DNA of 64,000 bases from Alphaproteobacteria bacterium (GCA_021775805.1 JAJFHD010000016.1:36478-100477); one strand, 5' to 3'; counted from the stretch's first letter, positions 17,307 through 27,971 are shown. Program-made: numbers and translations. The notes: generated from the sequence alone by a model not told the origin.

Positions 17307-18599
17307 TCACGACGCCAGAGCTTCGTAATCCTCATACCCGAACAGCTCCAGTTGCCAGTTAAGCTCCTGCTCCGTCAGTGGATACTGGTTGTCTTCGTCC
17401 GGCAAAAGCAGGTCATCCTGTGAAATGCCTCCAACCGTCGACTGCAACAGTTCGATCAGGGAAGCCGGCAGGCCGGCGACCCAGGCCAGGGCGCAGACCG
17501 CCTTGGCGTTGCCGCTGGAGAAGATCCTGTAGGCAAAGGCCGTGTTGGTTGCGCTCAGCATTCCCAGGGAAACCCACACCGCCATATGCTGCTCGTCCTT
17601 TGCCAGTTCGGCAACGTAGCCGACATCGAGTTTTCCGCGCTTATGCTTGTCTGCCAGCTCGCCCTCGAGCGCATCGAGCACCGCGTCCCGGTCGACAACA
17701 TTGCCGTCCTGGGCTTCCAGCCTTTGCTTCATGCGTTCGGAAAGCAGTTCCGCGGTGTCCGGATCGAGGTCGTTTCTCTCGCTCAGCCGTTTGAGCAGAT
17801 CGGCGGCAATATAGTTTGAGAGCTTTTCTATGACCCGGGCCGACAGGATCGGCCGCAAGGCCAGCGGTTCATGCCAGGGTTTCTGCCCGGCACCCGCCTC
17901 GGCGATGAGATCGAGCGTCTGTTCGCGGATCTGGGCTCCCGAATTGACCAGCAGGGCGGCGATCGCCTGGGTGTTGGAGGTTCCGGCAATATGGTCGGCG
18001 ACATCCTCAGACACCGTGTCACGGCGCGCGATGGCGCTCAGCGCTGGTGTGCATAACTGCTCGGCTATGATGCCGATCAGCGTGGCATCGTCCAAAAGCG
18101 GCGAATGCTCCAGCACCGGGCAGCAGACCATTTCGTTGGAGTCCTTGGCGAGCAGATGCACGATATCGGCGGGCACTTGGTCGCTGGCCTTGATTTCTTC
18201 CGCCAGCATCTGCCGTATGGCAACCGACTGATCGACCGCCAGGCGGCGCAGGATTTCCTTGGCGACCGCAATCGTCTTGTCGGAGCTGTCGCAGCCGGTA
18301 GCGGCGAGCCGTCCTACCATCTTTCCGACCAGCGGCATGCGGACACAGTCTTCCGGGTCGTCGCTGAGAACCTGATCGGCCTGATGCGGCGTCGACGGAT
18401 TCGCGGCTATCGCTGCCCGCGTTTCGATGTCGTGGGAAGCGGCCAGAAAGAACAGCATTTCCGGATGGGCGGTATGATCGGCCGCCACGACGCGCATTCC
18501 CGCGGTATCCTTGCGTTCCAGAATATCACGGGCGCCTACGTACGACTGCGGTTCCGGTGAACTGCCCGATGGCCCGGCTCTTGAATTGTCTCTCGTCAT
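17307..18599 (-). CDS. DUF2336 domain-containing protein
   Basis: The 430-residue, largely helical and leucine-rich protein has the DUF2336 hallmarks: PEMLFFLAASHDIETRAAIAANPSTP near the N-terminus, then HEAT-like helices (LLAKDSNEMVCCPVLEHSPLL). The family is restricted mainly to alphaproteobacteria and its role is undefined. Its start codon overlaps the stop of the upstream diguanylate cyclase gene by 4 bp, so the two are translationally coupled and probably share a signalling job. No membrane segment is seen. Confidence 0.85.
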   Translation of the reverse strand: MTRDNSRAGPSGSSPEPQSYVGARDILERKDTAGMRVVAADHTAHPEMLFFLAASHDIETRAAIAANPSTPHQADQVLSDDPEDCVRMPLVGKMVGRLAATGCDSSDKTIAVAKEILRRLAVDQSVAIRQMLAEEIKASDQVPADIVHLLAKDSNEMVCCPVLEHSPLLDDATLIGIIAEQLCTPALSAIARRDTVSEDVADHIAGTSNTQAIAALLVNSGAQIREQTLDLIAEAGAGQKPWHEPLALRPILSARVIEKLSNYIAADLLKRLSERNDLDPDTAELLSERMKQRLEAQDGNVVDRDAVLDALEGELADKHKRGKLDVGYVAELAKDEQHMAVWVSLGMLSATNTAFAYRIFSSGNAKAVCALAWVAGLPASLIELLQSTVGGISQDDLLLPDEDNQYPLTEQELNWQLELFGYEDYEALAS

Positions 18600-20443
18600 G
18601 GCGCCCCCCGGCTACTGTTGTGTTGTTGTTCGTGATTGACCTCGAGTGCCCGGCCGGATGCTTTTTCCGCGTCTATCTCGGCGGGCTGCTTCGCCAGCCG
18701 GAACGCCGACTTGCCGGATGCCTTCGCTTCATAAAGAGCCGTGTCGGCCCGGTTGATCAGGCTCTCGACATCCTCGGGCTGCGTCGGGTCAAAGACGGCG
18801 ATGCCGATCGACATGCCGACCGGGAGGTGACGGATCTCCCCTTCCCTGGCGAGGTCGCCGCGGTTCAGGTCGAAACAGCCTTCGATCAGATCGTGTGCCT
18901 TGAGCATGGCGACGGTTTCGTCAGCCTCCTCCAGCCAGAGCCCGAATTCGTCTCCGCCGTAGCGGACCGCAACGTCGCTGGAACGGCTGGTCGACCGGAT
19001 GAGATCCGCGATCGCCACCAGAACCTCGTCGCCCCGCCGGTGGCCTTCGGTGTCATTGATCGCCTTGAAACCGTCCAAGTCGATGAACAGCAGTGCGGCC
19101 CGGCATTTCTTGCGGGTGTGATGATCGAGCCGCTTTCGAACCTCGGCGACGAAGGCCCGCCGGTTCAACAGGCCGGTCAGTTCGTCCGTGCTCGACAGCC
19201 GGCGCAATTGCTCATGTTGTTCGGTCTGAACGATGGCGACAGCCACCTGATCGGACAATTGGGCAATGAAGTGCTGGTCGACGGCATCCCAGACTTCTGC
19301 ACCGGGGGATGTGTCCGCCTGCCCGGCGTCACCGGCACGGCCAAAACACAAGACACCCAGAAGGTTGCCGCCATAGCGCGCCGTCCTGGCCAGGTAGGAC
19401 CACTCACCTTGGGCAGATTGAGCGGAGTTGTCGGCATCGCCAAGGCTTACCTTTTCCGCCAGATCGCGCAGCACCGTCGCCGTTTGCGCCAGCGAGTTTT
19501 CCGAATAGCGCTTGGGGACCACGTGCAGCGTGGCCGCCGTATCGAGACTGAAAGGCTGGCCCGGTTTGCGTATGTAGATCCAGCACCCGGTGAGTCGGGC
19601 GGCACCAACCACGGCTGTCGTTGCGCATCTCAGCATTTCTGAGGGGTCGACCTGTTCGCGGAAGTGCCGCAGAACCCCGTTCAAACGTGCTTCACTTTCA
19701 CGCCAGCGGGCGATTCTCTCCTCTTCTTCGCGTTGGCGGGTGATGTTGCGGGCAACACCGCGTGCGCCCACCCAGACACCATCGTGTTCGAAACTGGGGC
19801 GCACGGAAAGACGCAGGCACACACGCCTGTCGCCAAGCTGCAGCCAGATGTCTGCCTCATCGACCGTGCTGCGGCTTTCGAAGATCTTGGCGGCGGTGGC
19901 CCGTTCGTTGTCGCCCTTGAACAGGCTGGACCAGTGACGGCCGTGAAGCTGCGTCGACGTCAGGCCGGTCAGCCCGGTGTCGCTTGCGTAATTGAAGATG
20001 CCTTCGCGATCGATTGACCAGACAAATTCGCCGCAGGTTGTCGCCAGATCCCGGAAAAACGCGCGGCTTTCCGCAAGTGCGGTACGCAGGTGGGTTTCCA
20101 CCGTGGTTTCCCAGGCCATGAGGCCGACGACGGGTTTTGTTTGCGGTCCGGTCTCAAACGGAATTCCCGCGAGCAGGAAGCTCATGGGCGGATCTCCGGC
20201 CTTGCCGTCAATCGTGACCGCCCAGCGATCAGGAGTTCTGGTCAGGGCGACGGTCGAAATGCGCTGGACCAGGTCGCCACGCAGGGTGTTTGTGTCCTGA
20301 GCGGGCGCCGTCAGGATGCCCTTGGCGGCACGGTTGCACTCGAGGATGGCGCCTGACGCATCGGCGACCAGTGCCGGCCCGGGAAACCCGAGGACAAGAG
20401 ATCGCGCCCAGTCGATTGTGCCGATTTTATCGGATGTGCCCAT
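18596..20443 (-). CDS. PAS/GAF-like sensor diguanylate cyclase
   Basis: The 615-residue protein has two PAS-like regions (~14-100 and ~130-240), a coiled linker (RQREEEERIARWRESEARL), a GAF-like region (~265-410) and a C-terminal GGDEF domain. The catalytic signature YGGDEF is intact (G at ~496). An RSSD motif stands five residues before it, matching the inhibitory I-site. It therefore probably makes c-di-GMP from two GTP with product feedback, controlled by a ligand on the PAS/GAF part. No membrane helix is present. The downstream DUF2336 gene overlaps it. Confidence 0.9.
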   Translation of the reverse strand: MGTSDKIGTIDWARSLVLGFPGPALVADASGAILECNRAAKGILTAPAQDTNTLRGDLVQRISTVALTRTPDRWAVTIDGKAGDPPMSFLLAGIPFETGPQTKPVVGLMAWETTVETHLRTALAESRAFFRDLATTCGEFVWSIDREGIFNYASDTGLTGLTSTQLHGRHWSSLFKGDNERATAAKIFESRSTVDEADIWLQLGDRRVCLRLSVRPSFEHDGVWVGARGVARNITRQREEEERIARWRESEARLNGVLRHFREQVDPSEMLRCATTAVVGAARLTGCWIYIRKPGQPFSLDTAATLHVVPKRYSENSLAQTATVLRDLAEKVSLGDADNSAQSAQGEWSYLARTARYGGNLLGVLCFGRAGDAGQADTSPGAEVWDAVDQHFIAQLSDQVAVAIVQTEQHEQLRRLSSTDELTGLLNRRAFVAEVRKRLDHHTRKKCRAALLFIDLDGFKAINDTEGHRRGDEVLVAIADLIRSTSRSSDVAVRYGGDEFGLWLEEADETVAMLKAHDLIEGCFDLNRGDLAREGEIRHLPVGMSIGIAVFDPTQPEDVESLINRADTALYEAKASGKSAFRLAKQPAEIDAEKASGRALEVNHEQQHNSSRGAP

Positions 20444-20596
20444 TCCAGCCCGCAGGTGCCCCCACTCTGCAAAATTAATGACGCCATGTTATAACAAGCA
20501 TGTTAATGACCGCTTACCGGCGCAAAATGAGCTATCGTTCCGGTACCCCGGCATGCCCGCTGCACCGGGGCCGAGCCAAGACGGAGACATCGGTCA

Positions 20597-21304
20597 ATGA
20601 CGTCACATCATGCTGCAGATTTCGATCATGTGCAGACCTGGATCTTTGATCTCGACAACACGCTCTACCCCGCCCATTGCAACCTGTTCGACCAGGTTGA
20701 CCAGAAGATGGGGGAATTCATTTCGCGCTTCCTGGACGTTGACCGGGTGGAAGCACGCCGGATGCAGAAGAAGTATTATCATGAATACGGAACCACACTA
20801 TCCGGGCTCATGAACTGCCACGGCATGGAACCGGGACCCTTTCTGGACTTCGTGCACGACATCGACCACACCGCAATACCGGTGGACCACGACCTTAATG
20901 ACACACTCAGCCGCCTCGAAGGCGACAAGTACGTGTTCACCAACGGCTCGGTCCGCCACGCCGAAAACGTCATGAACCGCATCGGGATCACCCATCATTT
21001 TTTGGATATCTTCGACATCGTGGCTGCCGACTACGTGCCGAAACCGGAGGCCAGAACTTATGAGAAGTTCCTTGCGGCGACCGGGATCGAGTCCGCCAGC
21101 TCGGCCATGTTCGAAGACATCTCGAAGAATCTCATCTGTCCGCATGATCTGGGCATGAAGACGGTGCTGGTGCGCTCGCCCGAGGAGCGCCGGGCGGACC
21201 ACAGCAACGAATGGGACGGGGTCGGGGCCGACGAACCGCACGTTCACCATGTGACCGACGATCTGGTGAGATTTCTCCAGCCCCTGACGCTCGACAGGGC
21301 CTGA
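20597..21304 (+). CDS. Pyrimidine 5'-nucleotidase, HAD superfamily
   Basis: The 235-residue protein carries the HAD motif I FDLDNTLY (17-24), motif II VFTNGS, and later a lysine/acid region (PKPEARTYEKF, MFEDISKNL). This matches the SDT1/phosphoglycolate-like nucleotidases found beside dapD in Rhizobiales. The likely reaction is dephosphorylation of pyrimidine nucleoside monophosphates. It begins the stretch of conserved order that continues with dapD. An ATG two codons into another frame was ignored. Confidence 0.88.
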   Translation: MTSHHAADFDHVQTWIFDLDNTLYPAHCNLFDQVDQKMGEFISRFLDVDRVEARRMQKKYYHEYGTTLSGLMNCHGMEPGPFLDFVHDIDHTAIPVDHDLNDTLSRLEGDKYVFTNGSVRHAENVMNRIGITHHFLDIFDIVAADYVPKPEARTYEKFLAATGIESASSAMFEDISKNLICPHDLGMKTVLVRSPEERRADHSNEWDGVGADEPHVHHVTDDLVRFLQPLTLDRA

Positions 21305-21437
21305 ATCGGGTCCGGAGGCGACGCGGTCCGGTTGTCCCGGCAGCATGCCTTTGAAATATCATTGACACAGCACCGACGGCGGTTAATCTCCGCGCGCCGG
21401 TCGACCGGATTGACTCCTTTTCCAGGAAAGACATTCT

Positions 21438-22280
21438 ATGAGCCACGATCAACTTGCCGCCGTCATCGACGACGCCTTTGAAAACAGAGACACCATCAGC
21501 TCTTCGACACAGGGCGAGATCCGCGATGCCGTGGAACAGGCCCTCAACCTGCTTGACAGCGGTCAGGCCCGGGTCGCGGAAAAGTCCGGTGGCGAATGGC
21601 AGGTCAACCAGTGGCTCAAGAAGGCCGTTCTGCTGTCTTTCCGGCTCAACGACATGGCGCCGATCTCCGGCGGTCCGGGCGGCGGCACGTGGTGGGACAA
21701 GGTCGACAGCAAGTTCAAGGGATGGTCGGCAGACGATTTCAAGAAAGCCGGATTCCGGGCGGTGCCCCATTGCGTGGTGCGCAAATCGGCGTATATCGCG
21801 CCGGGCGTTATCCTGATGCCGAGTTTCGTCAATCTCGGCGCCTATGTGGACTCGGGCACGATGGTGGACACGTGGGCAACCGTCGGGTCGTGCGCCCAGA
21901 TCGGCAAGAATGTGCACCTGTCCGGCGGCGCCGGCATCGGTGGCGTTCTGGAACCGCTGCAGGCAGGTCCCGTGATCATCGAGGACAACTGCTTCATCGG
22001 CGCGCGTTCCGAAGTCGTCGAGGGCGTGGTCGTCGGAGAGGGCGCCGTCATCTCCATGGGCGTTTTCATCGGCGCCTCGACCAAGATCGTCAACCGCGAG
22101 ACCGGCGATATCCACAAAGGCTGGGTGCCGCCCTATTCGGTGGTCGTACCCGGATCGCTGCCCGGCGCTGCCCTGCCGAACGGCCAGCCGGGACCGTCGC
22201 TGTACTGCGCGGTCATTCTCAAGACCGTTGATGAAGGCACGCGTTCCAAGACCTCCATCAATGAACTCCTGAGAGACTGA
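21438..22280 (+). CDS. dapD: Tetrahydrodipicolinate N-succinyltransferase
   Basis: The protein has 280 residues, the normal family length. It shows the left-handed beta-helix hexapeptide pattern ([20 protein letters not shown]) and signature [19 protein letters not shown]. It transfers succinyl from succinyl-CoA to tetrahydrodipicolinate in the succinylase route to lysine and diaminopimelate. A good AGGAAAG ribosome site precedes the ATG. It is directly followed by dapE, which acts later in the same pathway. Confidence 0.97.
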   Translation: MSHDQLAAVIDDAFENRDTISSSTQGEIRDAVEQALNLLDSGQARVAEKSGGEWQVNQWLKKAVLLSFRLNDMAPISGGPGGGTWWDKVDSKFKGWSADDFKKAGFRAVPHCVVRKSAYIAPGVILMPSFVNLGAYVDSGTMVDTWATVGSCAQIGKNVHLSGGAGIGGVLEPLQAGPVIIEDNCFIGARSEVVEGVVVGEGAVISMGVFIGASTKIVNRETGDIHKGWVPPYSVVVPGSLPGAALPNGQPGPSLYCAVILKTVDEGTRSKTSINELLRD

Positions 22281-22329
22281 GTTTTCCGCGCAAACCAGCC
22301 GATCATTCCACTCGGGAGACCCAAACCCA

Positions 22330-23520
22330 ATGTCCGGTCAGAGCCGTCACGATCCGGTTGAAATTGCCCAGTCCCTGATCCGTTGCCCCAGCGTCACGCC
22401 GGCAGAAGGCGGTGCGCTCGATTACCTGGAAGACATGCTTTCGACGGCTGGATTCCGCTGCACGCGGCTGCCGTTCAGTGCGCCGGGGACCCCGGACGTG
22501 GACAATCTCTATGCCCGGTTCGGAGACCAGGCACCGAACCTGTGCTTTGCCGGCCATACCGATGTGGTGCCGCCGGGCCCTGAAGACGCCTGGTCGGTGG
22601 CGCCCTTTGCCGGTGAGATCGTGGACGGCACGCTCTACGGCCGGGGGGCGGTTGACATGAAGGGCGCAATTGCCTGTTTTGCCGCCGCGGCGCTCGACCG
22701 CGTGGCAACCCTCGAACCCGGCCAGGGCTCGGTCAGCCTGTTGATCACCGGCGACGAGGAAGGCCCCTCGGTCAATGGCACGGTCAAGATGCTCGACTGG
22801 CTTGCCCGCAACGGCGAGACGCTCGATCACTGTATCGTCGGGGAACCGACCAACCCCGAAAGTCTGGGCGATGCCATCAAGATCGGGCGGCGCGGCACCC
22901 TGACCGGCACCCTGGCGGTCAGGGGCGTACAGGGTCACGTCGCCTATCCGCATCTGGCGCACAACCCGATCCCGCCGCTGATCGACATTCTTGCCCGCCT
23001 GACAAAGGAGCCGCTGGATCGGGGCACCGATGCCTTTCAGCCGTCGAACCTGGAGATCACCACGGTCGATGTGGGCAATCCGGCGACCAATGTGATTCCG
23101 TCATCGGCCCGGGCCGCCTTCAACATCCGGTTCAATACCGAACACAGCGCCGACAGTCTCAAGGACTGGATCAGATCTCAGTGCGAGGGCGTCGCGCACG
23201 ACAGGGGTTGCAGCTACGATCTGGCGTTCCTGCCCTCGGGCGACTGCTTTGTCACCGAACCTGGCCAGTGGACCGACATCGTTCGGGCAAGCGTCCGGGC
23301 CGCGACCGGCAAACAGCCGGCGTTGGCGACCAATGGCGGCACATCCGATGCGCGTTTCATCAAGGATCATTGTCCGGTGGTCGAATTCGGCCTGGTGGGC
23401 CAGACCATGCACCAGGCCGACGAACGGGTGCCGGTCGAAGATCTTGTCGCGCTGACCCGCGTCTATGCGCACATTCTTGATGCCTATTTCGACGCCAAGC
23501 ACGATCGGGCGGGCGCGTGA
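22330..23520 (+). CDS. dapE: Succinyl-diaminopimelate desuccinylase
   Basis: The 396-residue M20 metallopeptidase has [13 protein letters not shown] (metal-binding His and Asp), [12 protein letters not shown], and [10 protein letters not shown] carrying the catalytic Glu pair. Near the C-terminus NGGTSDARF and [10 protein letters not shown] complete the dinuclear zinc site. It hydrolyses N-succinyl-diaminopimelate to diaminopimelate and succinate. It lies 49 bp after dapD and is likely co-transcribed with it. Confidence 0.97.
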   Translation: MSGQSRHDPVEIAQSLIRCPSVTPAEGGALDYLEDMLSTAGFRCTRLPFSAPGTPDVDNLYARFGDQAPNLCFAGHTDVVPPGPEDAWSVAPFAGEIVDGTLYGRGAVDMKGAIACFAAAALDRVATLEPGQGSVSLLITGDEEGPSVNGTVKMLDWLARNGETLDHCIVGEPTNPESLGDAIKIGRRGTLTGTLAVRGVQGHVAYPHLAHNPIPPLIDILARLTKEPLDRGTDAFQPSNLEITTVDVGNPATNVIPSSARAAFNIRFNTEHSADSLKDWIRSQCEGVAHDRGCSYDLAFLPSGDCFVTEPGQWTDIVRASVRAATGKQPALATNGGTSDARFIKDHCPVVEFGLVGQTMHQADERVPVEDLVALTRVYAHILDAYFDAKHDRAGA

Positions 23521-23541
23521 ACGCGCACCGCGGAGTCCTAA

Positions 23542-24138
23542 ATGCCGATAATCACTGAATTCCTGAGTGCGATGATCGGCGCGTTCCGGCTCGCCAGAAG
23601 GGACGCGTCCGGACTTCAGTATTTCAATCAGACCTTTGAAGGATTCTGGCGTTCGTTCCTGGCGATTCTGCTGGTAGTTCCAATCGAGCTCGCGACCGAT
23701 CTGTCCGGCCATTTAGACGCCACCAAAGAGACCGGCGACGGTGCCGACACATCGACCCTGAGCGGCCTTCCCATTCTTCTGATTATCTGGCTCGCGTTTC
23801 CCATCGCGATGGCCCTGATGACGCGCCTGCTGGGCCTGTCACATCGCTATGTACCGTACATCGTCGCCTATAACTGGTGCTCGATACCCCTGGCCCTGTT
23901 GCAGGTGCCGATTTATCTTGCCGCTGTTTCTGGACTCTTCTCCGACGTCGTGATCGGCATGCTTTACATGGCACTGCTGACGGTGCTCGTCTATTATCTC
24001 TGGTTCATTGCCTACACCGCACTGGAGACAAGCCGGATCACGGCCATGGGAATTGTGGTCTTCGACATCGCGCTCAGCGTGCTGCTTGCGGTCGTCTGGA
24101 CAATGATGAACGCGGATCAGGCCTCGACATTGTCGTAA
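23542..24138 (+). CDS. Hypothetical polytopic membrane protein
   Basis: The 198-residue protein begins 21 bp after dapE. An amphipathic N-terminus ([18 protein letters not shown]) is followed by about five hydrophobic helices, including [27 protein letters not shown] and [18 protein letters not shown]. It resembles the Yip1-like small membrane proteins often seen after dapE in this group. Its 3' end overlaps the convergent truA by 22 bp. Function unknown. Confidence 0.75.
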   Translation: MPIITEFLSAMIGAFRLARRDASGLQYFNQTFEGFWRSFLAILLVVPIELATDLSGHLDATKETGDGADTSTLSGLPILLIIWLAFPIAMALMTRLLGLSHRYVPYIVAYNWCSIPLALLQVPIYLAAVSGLFSDVVIGMLYMALLTVLVYYLWFIAYTALETSRITAMGIVVFDIALSVLLAVVWTMMNADQASTLS

Positions 24139-24869
24139 TCAACCGACAGCAGATAAAGCCCGTCGGCCGGGGCCACGGGACCGCAGGCGGCACGGTCGGC
24201 AGCCTCCAGGGCTGCACCCAGATCACCCGCGGTCCACTTGCCCTCACCCACTTGCTTCAGGGATCCGGCCAGCGAGCGGACCTGGCGGTGGAGGAATGAA
24301 CGGGCGCTCACCTCGATGTCGATCTCGTCGCCGGCACGCTCAACCGACACCATGTCGAGTGTCTTGACCGGCGATTTGGCCTGACAATGGGCCGATCTGA
24401 AAGTCGTAAAATCGTGACGCCCTATGAGGTATTGTGCCGCCTCGTGCATGGCGGCGGCATCGAGAGGCCTGGGCACATGCCAGGCCCGGCCGCGGTCGAG
24501 CGCCAGCTGGCTGCGGCGGTTGATGATGCGATAACGGTAATGCCGGGCGGTGGCGGAGAAGCGGGCGTGGAATTCGTCGTCGACGGCGGTTGCATCGATG
24601 ATCGCGACAGGATCCGGCCTCAAATGGAAATTCAACCCATCCCGCAACCTGTCCGTCGGCCACTCCCTGGAAAGATCGAAATGAGCGACCTGGCCCAGGG
24701 CATGGACGCCGGTGTCGGTGCGCCCGGCGCCCTGGACAATGGCACGCTCACGGGTCATGGCGTGAAGGGCGGTGGCGATGGCGGCCTGAACCGAGGGGCC
24801 GTTGTCCTGGATCTGCCAGCCGACAAAGGGGGCTCCGTCATATTCAACGGTAATGGCGTAACGCGGCAT
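24117..24869 (-). CDS. truA: tRNA pseudouridine(38-40) synthase
   Basis: The 250-residue protein has the catalytic motif [11 protein letters not shown] with the nucleophilic Asp at residue 52, and further family blocks (RARYRY-like [22 protein letters not shown]). TruA isomerises uridines in the tRNA anticodon arm. It is encoded 5 bp downstream of fmt on the minus strand, in the run def-fmt-truA. Confidence 0.97.
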   Translation of the reverse strand: MPRYAITVEYDGAPFVGWQIQDNGPSVQAAIATALHAMTRERAIVQGAGRTDTGVHALGQVAHFDLSREWPTDRLRDGLNFHLRPDPVAIIDATAVDDEFHARFSATARHYRYRIINRRSQLALDRGRAWHVPRPLDAAAMHEAAQYLIGRHDFTTFRSAHCQAKSPVKTLDMVSVERAGDEIDIEVSARSFLHRQVRSLAGSLKQVGEGKWTAGDLGAALEAADRAACGPVAPADGLYLLSVDYDNVEA

Positions 24870-24874
24870 CGCGG

Positions 24875-25798
24875 TCAGTCCAGACGGGTGCCGGCGGGCA
24901 CCGCAAATCCGCGCAGGAAAGTTGCCCGGTCCATGGCCCCCTTGCCGTGACGCTGGAGTTCAAGGATCTCAAGGGCGCCGTCACCGCAGGCAATCGTCAG
25001 TTTGTCGTCAAGAACCGTGCCGGGCGGGCCGTTCCCGGTCACGGGTTTGGCGCTCAAGACCTTGATCCGTGTGGCATTTTCGCCCGAGAGGCACCAGGCG
25101 CCGGGAAACGGCGAAAGCCCGCGGATATGATTGTGCAAATCGGCGGCACTGCGTGACCAGTCAATCCGCGCTTCTTCCTTCGATATCTTTTCGGCGTAGG
25201 TTACGCCGGTCTCCGATTGGGCAGTCGCTGAGGCTGACCCATCCTCGACTGCCGCCAATGTGCGCACCATCAAGGCCGCACCCACGTTAGCCAGATTGTC
25301 ATGCAGTTGCGCCGCTGTCGCATCCGGCTCCACGGGCACAGGTTCAACGTCATAGACCGGGCCCGTGTCGAGGCCTTCCTCCATGGCCATGACGCATACG
25401 CCGGTCCGGGTGTCGCCGGCCATGAGGGTTCTCTGCAAGGGCGCGGCGCCACGCCAGCGCGGCAGCAGCGAAGGATGCACGTTGAGGCAGCCAAACCGTG
25501 GAATCTCGAGAACCGAACGCGGCAGGATCAGTCCATAGGCAACAACGACGATGATGTCGGGGGTCAATGAAGCCAGTTCGCCGCGTACAGCATCGTCACG
25601 CAGACTCACAGGTGTCTTGACCGCCAGGTTGTGCGCAAGTGCTGCTGTGTGAACCGGCGACAGCTTTTCCTTCATGCCCCGGCCTGCCCGGCGCGGTGGC
25701 TGGCAATAGACGGCAGCCACCTCGTGGCCGGCCGCAATCACGGCCTCCAGCGTCGGCACGGCAAAGTCGGGGGTTCCCATGAAAACCACACGGAGCAC
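24875..25798 (-). CDS. fmt: Methionyl-tRNA formyltransferase
   Basis: The GTG at 25798 gives the standard N-terminus (M)[14 protein letters not shown] and has AAGGA 9 nt upstream. An earlier GTG at 25819 would add seven unconserved residues. The protein has 307 residues. [15 protein letters not shown] holds the catalytic Asn and His, and EEGLDTGPV the catalytic Asp. It formylates initiator Met-tRNA using 10-formyl-tetrahydrofolate. def, whose product later removes the formyl group, lies just upstream. Confidence 0.96.
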   Translation of the reverse strand: MLRVVFMGTPDFAVPTLEAVIAAGHEVAAVYCQPPRRAGRGMKEKLSPVHTAALAHNLAVKTPVSLRDDAVRGELASLTPDIIVVVAYGLILPRSVLEIPRFGCLNVHPSLLPRWRGAAPLQRTLMAGDTRTGVCVMAMEEGLDTGPVYDVEPVPVEPDATAAQLHDNLANVGAALMVRTLAAVEDGSASATAQSETGVTYAEKISKEEARIDWSRSAADLHNHIRGLSPFPGAWCLSGENATRIKVLSAKPVTGNGPPGTVLDDKLTIACGDGALEILELQRHGKGAMDRATFLRGFAVPAGTRLD

Positions 25799-25858
25799 TT
25801 GAGCTGGTCCTTTTCGCACGCGGGGCCGCTGACGGAAATCGGCGGGGACACCTGGACG

Positions 25859-26377
25859 TCAGGCGTTGCTTTCCTGTTTCTGGGCCTTGGTGAATCTGCG
25901 GATAACCCGGTCGCGCTTCAGGCGCGACAGGTGGTCGATAAACAGTACGCCGTTGAGATGATCGATTTCGTGCTGGATGCAGGTCGACAGCAGTCCATCG
26001 CAGTGAATTTCACACGCCTCGCCCTTGCGGTCGAGGTAGGAGACCTTGCACTGGGCGGGCCGTTCTACTTCCTCGTAATATTCGGGAATCGAAAGGCAAC
26101 CTTCCTCGTAAATCGCGGTTTCTTCCGAGAGCCAGATGATCTCGGGGTTGACGAGACACAGCGGTTCCTTGTTGTCTTCGTCGCGTGTGACATCGACCAC
26201 TACAATTCTCGTGGGAATGCCAACCTGGATGGCTGCCAGACCGATGCCCGGGGCGTGATACATGGTCTCCAGCATATCATCCATGAGGGCGCGCGCATCA
26301 TCATCCACACGGGTCACGGGATCGGACACGAGCTTGAGCTTGGGGTCGGGCAGAATGATGATCGGACGTGTGGTCAT
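25859..26377 (-). CDS. def: Peptide deformylase
   Basis: The 172-residue protein has the three family motifs: GIGLAAIQVG, EGCLSIP and QHEIDHLNG. The Cys and two His bind the catalytic metal and the Glu acts as base. It removes the N-formyl group from new proteins. First gene of the minus-strand run def-fmt-truA, divergent from rmuC, with ~117 bp for the promoters between them. Confidence 0.97.
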   Translation of the reverse strand: MTTRPIIILPDPKLKLVSDPVTRVDDDARALMDDMLETMYHAPGIGLAAIQVGIPTRIVVVDVTRDEDNKEPLCLVNPEIIWLSEETAIYEEGCLSIPEYYEEVERPAQCKVSYLDRKGEACEIHCDGLLSTCIQHEIDHLNGVLFIDHLSRLKRDRVIRRFTKAQKQESNA

Positions 26378-26494
26378 AAAGGTCTCGCTTTCCAGCCGGT
26401 GAGATAGGCGAACCAGCCGGAAACGTCAACAGACCCTAGCTTATATGTTCCCGATTTGGTCCGTGTTTTGCGCGAATCGCTTTATGGTGGCGCC

Positions 26495-27667
26495 ATGTTT
26501 CTGGATTTCGACATGACCCTGCTTCAGGCGGGCGGCCACACGGTGTCGCTGGGGGAAGCTGTTCTGGCGACGGTGGGACTGACCGTTGCCGTGCTGATTG
26601 CCATACTGGCGGCACTCTGGCGCAGCAGCAACCACCGGGCAGCGATCGCCGAAGACGACCGCAAACGGGCGTCTGAACTGGAAATCCGCCTGGCGGAAAT
26701 GGCGACCCGGCTGCAGACCATTGCCGAGACCGCCGCCAGCCGGGAGGCCCACATGGCGCGCACGCTCAACCAGCGTCTCGACCACATGGGCCACCGCATC
26801 GGCCAGTCCATGGAAACCAATACCAAGCGCACCAGCGACAGTCTGGCCTCGCTGCAGGAGCGTCTGGCGGTGATCGACACCGCCCAGAAGAACATTACCG
26901 AACTGTCAACCCAGGTGGTCGGCCTGCAGGACATCCTTGCCAACAAGCAATCGCGCGGCGCCTTCGGCCAGGGGCGCATGGAAGCGATCATCATGGACGG
27001 TATGGCCAAGAGTTCGTTCAGCTTTCAAGCAACGCTTTCGAACGGCACCAGGCCCGACTGCCTGATTCACCTGCCCAACATGACCGGCGGCATCGTGATC
27101 GATGCCAAGTTCCCGCTCGAGGCCTTCAATGCCCTGCGGGAAGCCGGCAGCCCCGAGGACACCAAGGCCTGGTCGCAGCGGCTGCGCGGCGACGTGACCA
27201 AGCATATCCGCGACATTTCCGAGAAATACCTGATTCCCGGCGAAACCCAGGACACCGCCATCATGTTCGTGCCCTCGGAGTCGGTATATGCGGACCTGCA
27301 CGAGCTGTTCGAAGACCTGATCCAGAAAGCCTACCGGTCCCGTGTCGTGATCGTCTCGCCCAACATGCTGATGCTGGCGGTGCAGACCATGCAGGCGATC
27401 CTCAAGGACGCCCAGATGCGTGAACAGGCCGGTCTGATCCAGGCCGAAGTGGGCAAGCTGATGCAGGACGTCTACCGCACCCGCGACCGGGTGCTCGACC
27501 TGCAGCGCCATTTCGGCCAGGCCAACAAGGACATCGACAAGATCCTGATTTCCACCGACAAGCTGACCAGCCGCGGCATGAAGATCGAACAGGTCGAACT
27601 GGAGGAAGATCAAACCGAGAACGAATACATTCCGGATGCGGAACGAGACCTGCTGGCTGGAGAATAG
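26495..27667 (+). CDS. rmuC: DNA recombination protein RmuC
   Basis: Starting at ATG 26495 the protein has 390 residues; an upstream ATG at 26456 would add 13 residues of non-typical sequence. One N-terminal membrane helix (~20-40) is followed by a long coiled-coil (~45-150). Then comes the RmuC nuclease-like core (MEAIIMDGMAKSSFSFQ, IVIDAKFPLEAFNAL, IMFVPSESVYADLHE). It is proposed to limit inversion or rearrangement at replication forks. It stands alone. Confidence 0.93.
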   Translation: MFLDFDMTLLQAGGHTVSLGEAVLATVGLTVAVLIAILAALWRSSNHRAAIAEDDRKRASELEIRLAEMATRLQTIAETAASREAHMARTLNQRLDHMGHRIGQSMETNTKRTSDSLASLQERLAVIDTAQKNITELSTQVVGLQDILANKQSRGAFGQGRMEAIIMDGMAKSSFSFQATLSNGTRPDCLIHLPNMTGGIVIDAKFPLEAFNALREAGSPEDTKAWSQRLRGDVTKHIRDISEKYLIPGETQDTAIMFVPSESVYADLHELFEDLIQKAYRSRVVIVSPNMLMLAVQTMQAILKDAQMREQAGLIQAEVGKLMQDVYRTRDRVLDLQRHFGQANKDIDKILISTDKLTSRGMKIEQVELEEDQTENEYIPDAERDLLAGE

Positions 27668-27845
27668 TGCGGCGCACAAAATTTATGTTGCAATGCCGCA
27701 ATATTGACACTATTACATGTGAAAACCATTGCAATGTACTGGACGTGCAGGCGTTTTCGAACGTTTGTTTTCTGGTCTCGGCAATGATCGACCCCAGAGT
27801 CCCACAGTCGGAACACAACAAGAACCACAAACAACAGACTGGCCG
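27668..27845. other. Intergenic, start of the rmuC-cysK gap
   Basis: The rmuC-cysK gap is ~625 bp. This first part is AT-richer and shows nothing recognisable; the rest carries two possible small genes and a hairpin, listed separately. Confidence 0.4.
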
Positions 27846-27971
27846 ATGACCAACGATGCCCGCGGCGACGCAAAGGCAGGTTCAATCCGGCGAACACTCG
27901 ACCATCGAACCGCCCGCCTGAAAGGCACGGCCGAGCTCACCCTTCACCAGAATTCAAGGATACAACGATGA
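27846..27971 (+). CDS. Possible small basic protein, 41 residues
   Basis: From ATG 27846 the frame reads MTNDARGDAKAGSIRRTLDH and continues basic and polar to a TGA that overlaps the ATG of the next small frame (ATGA). The stop-start overlap is the main argument for it. No clear ribosome site was found and no family is recognised, so it may be chance. Confidence 0.25.
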   Translation: MTNDARGDAKAGSIRRTLDHRTARLKGTAELTLHQNSRIQR

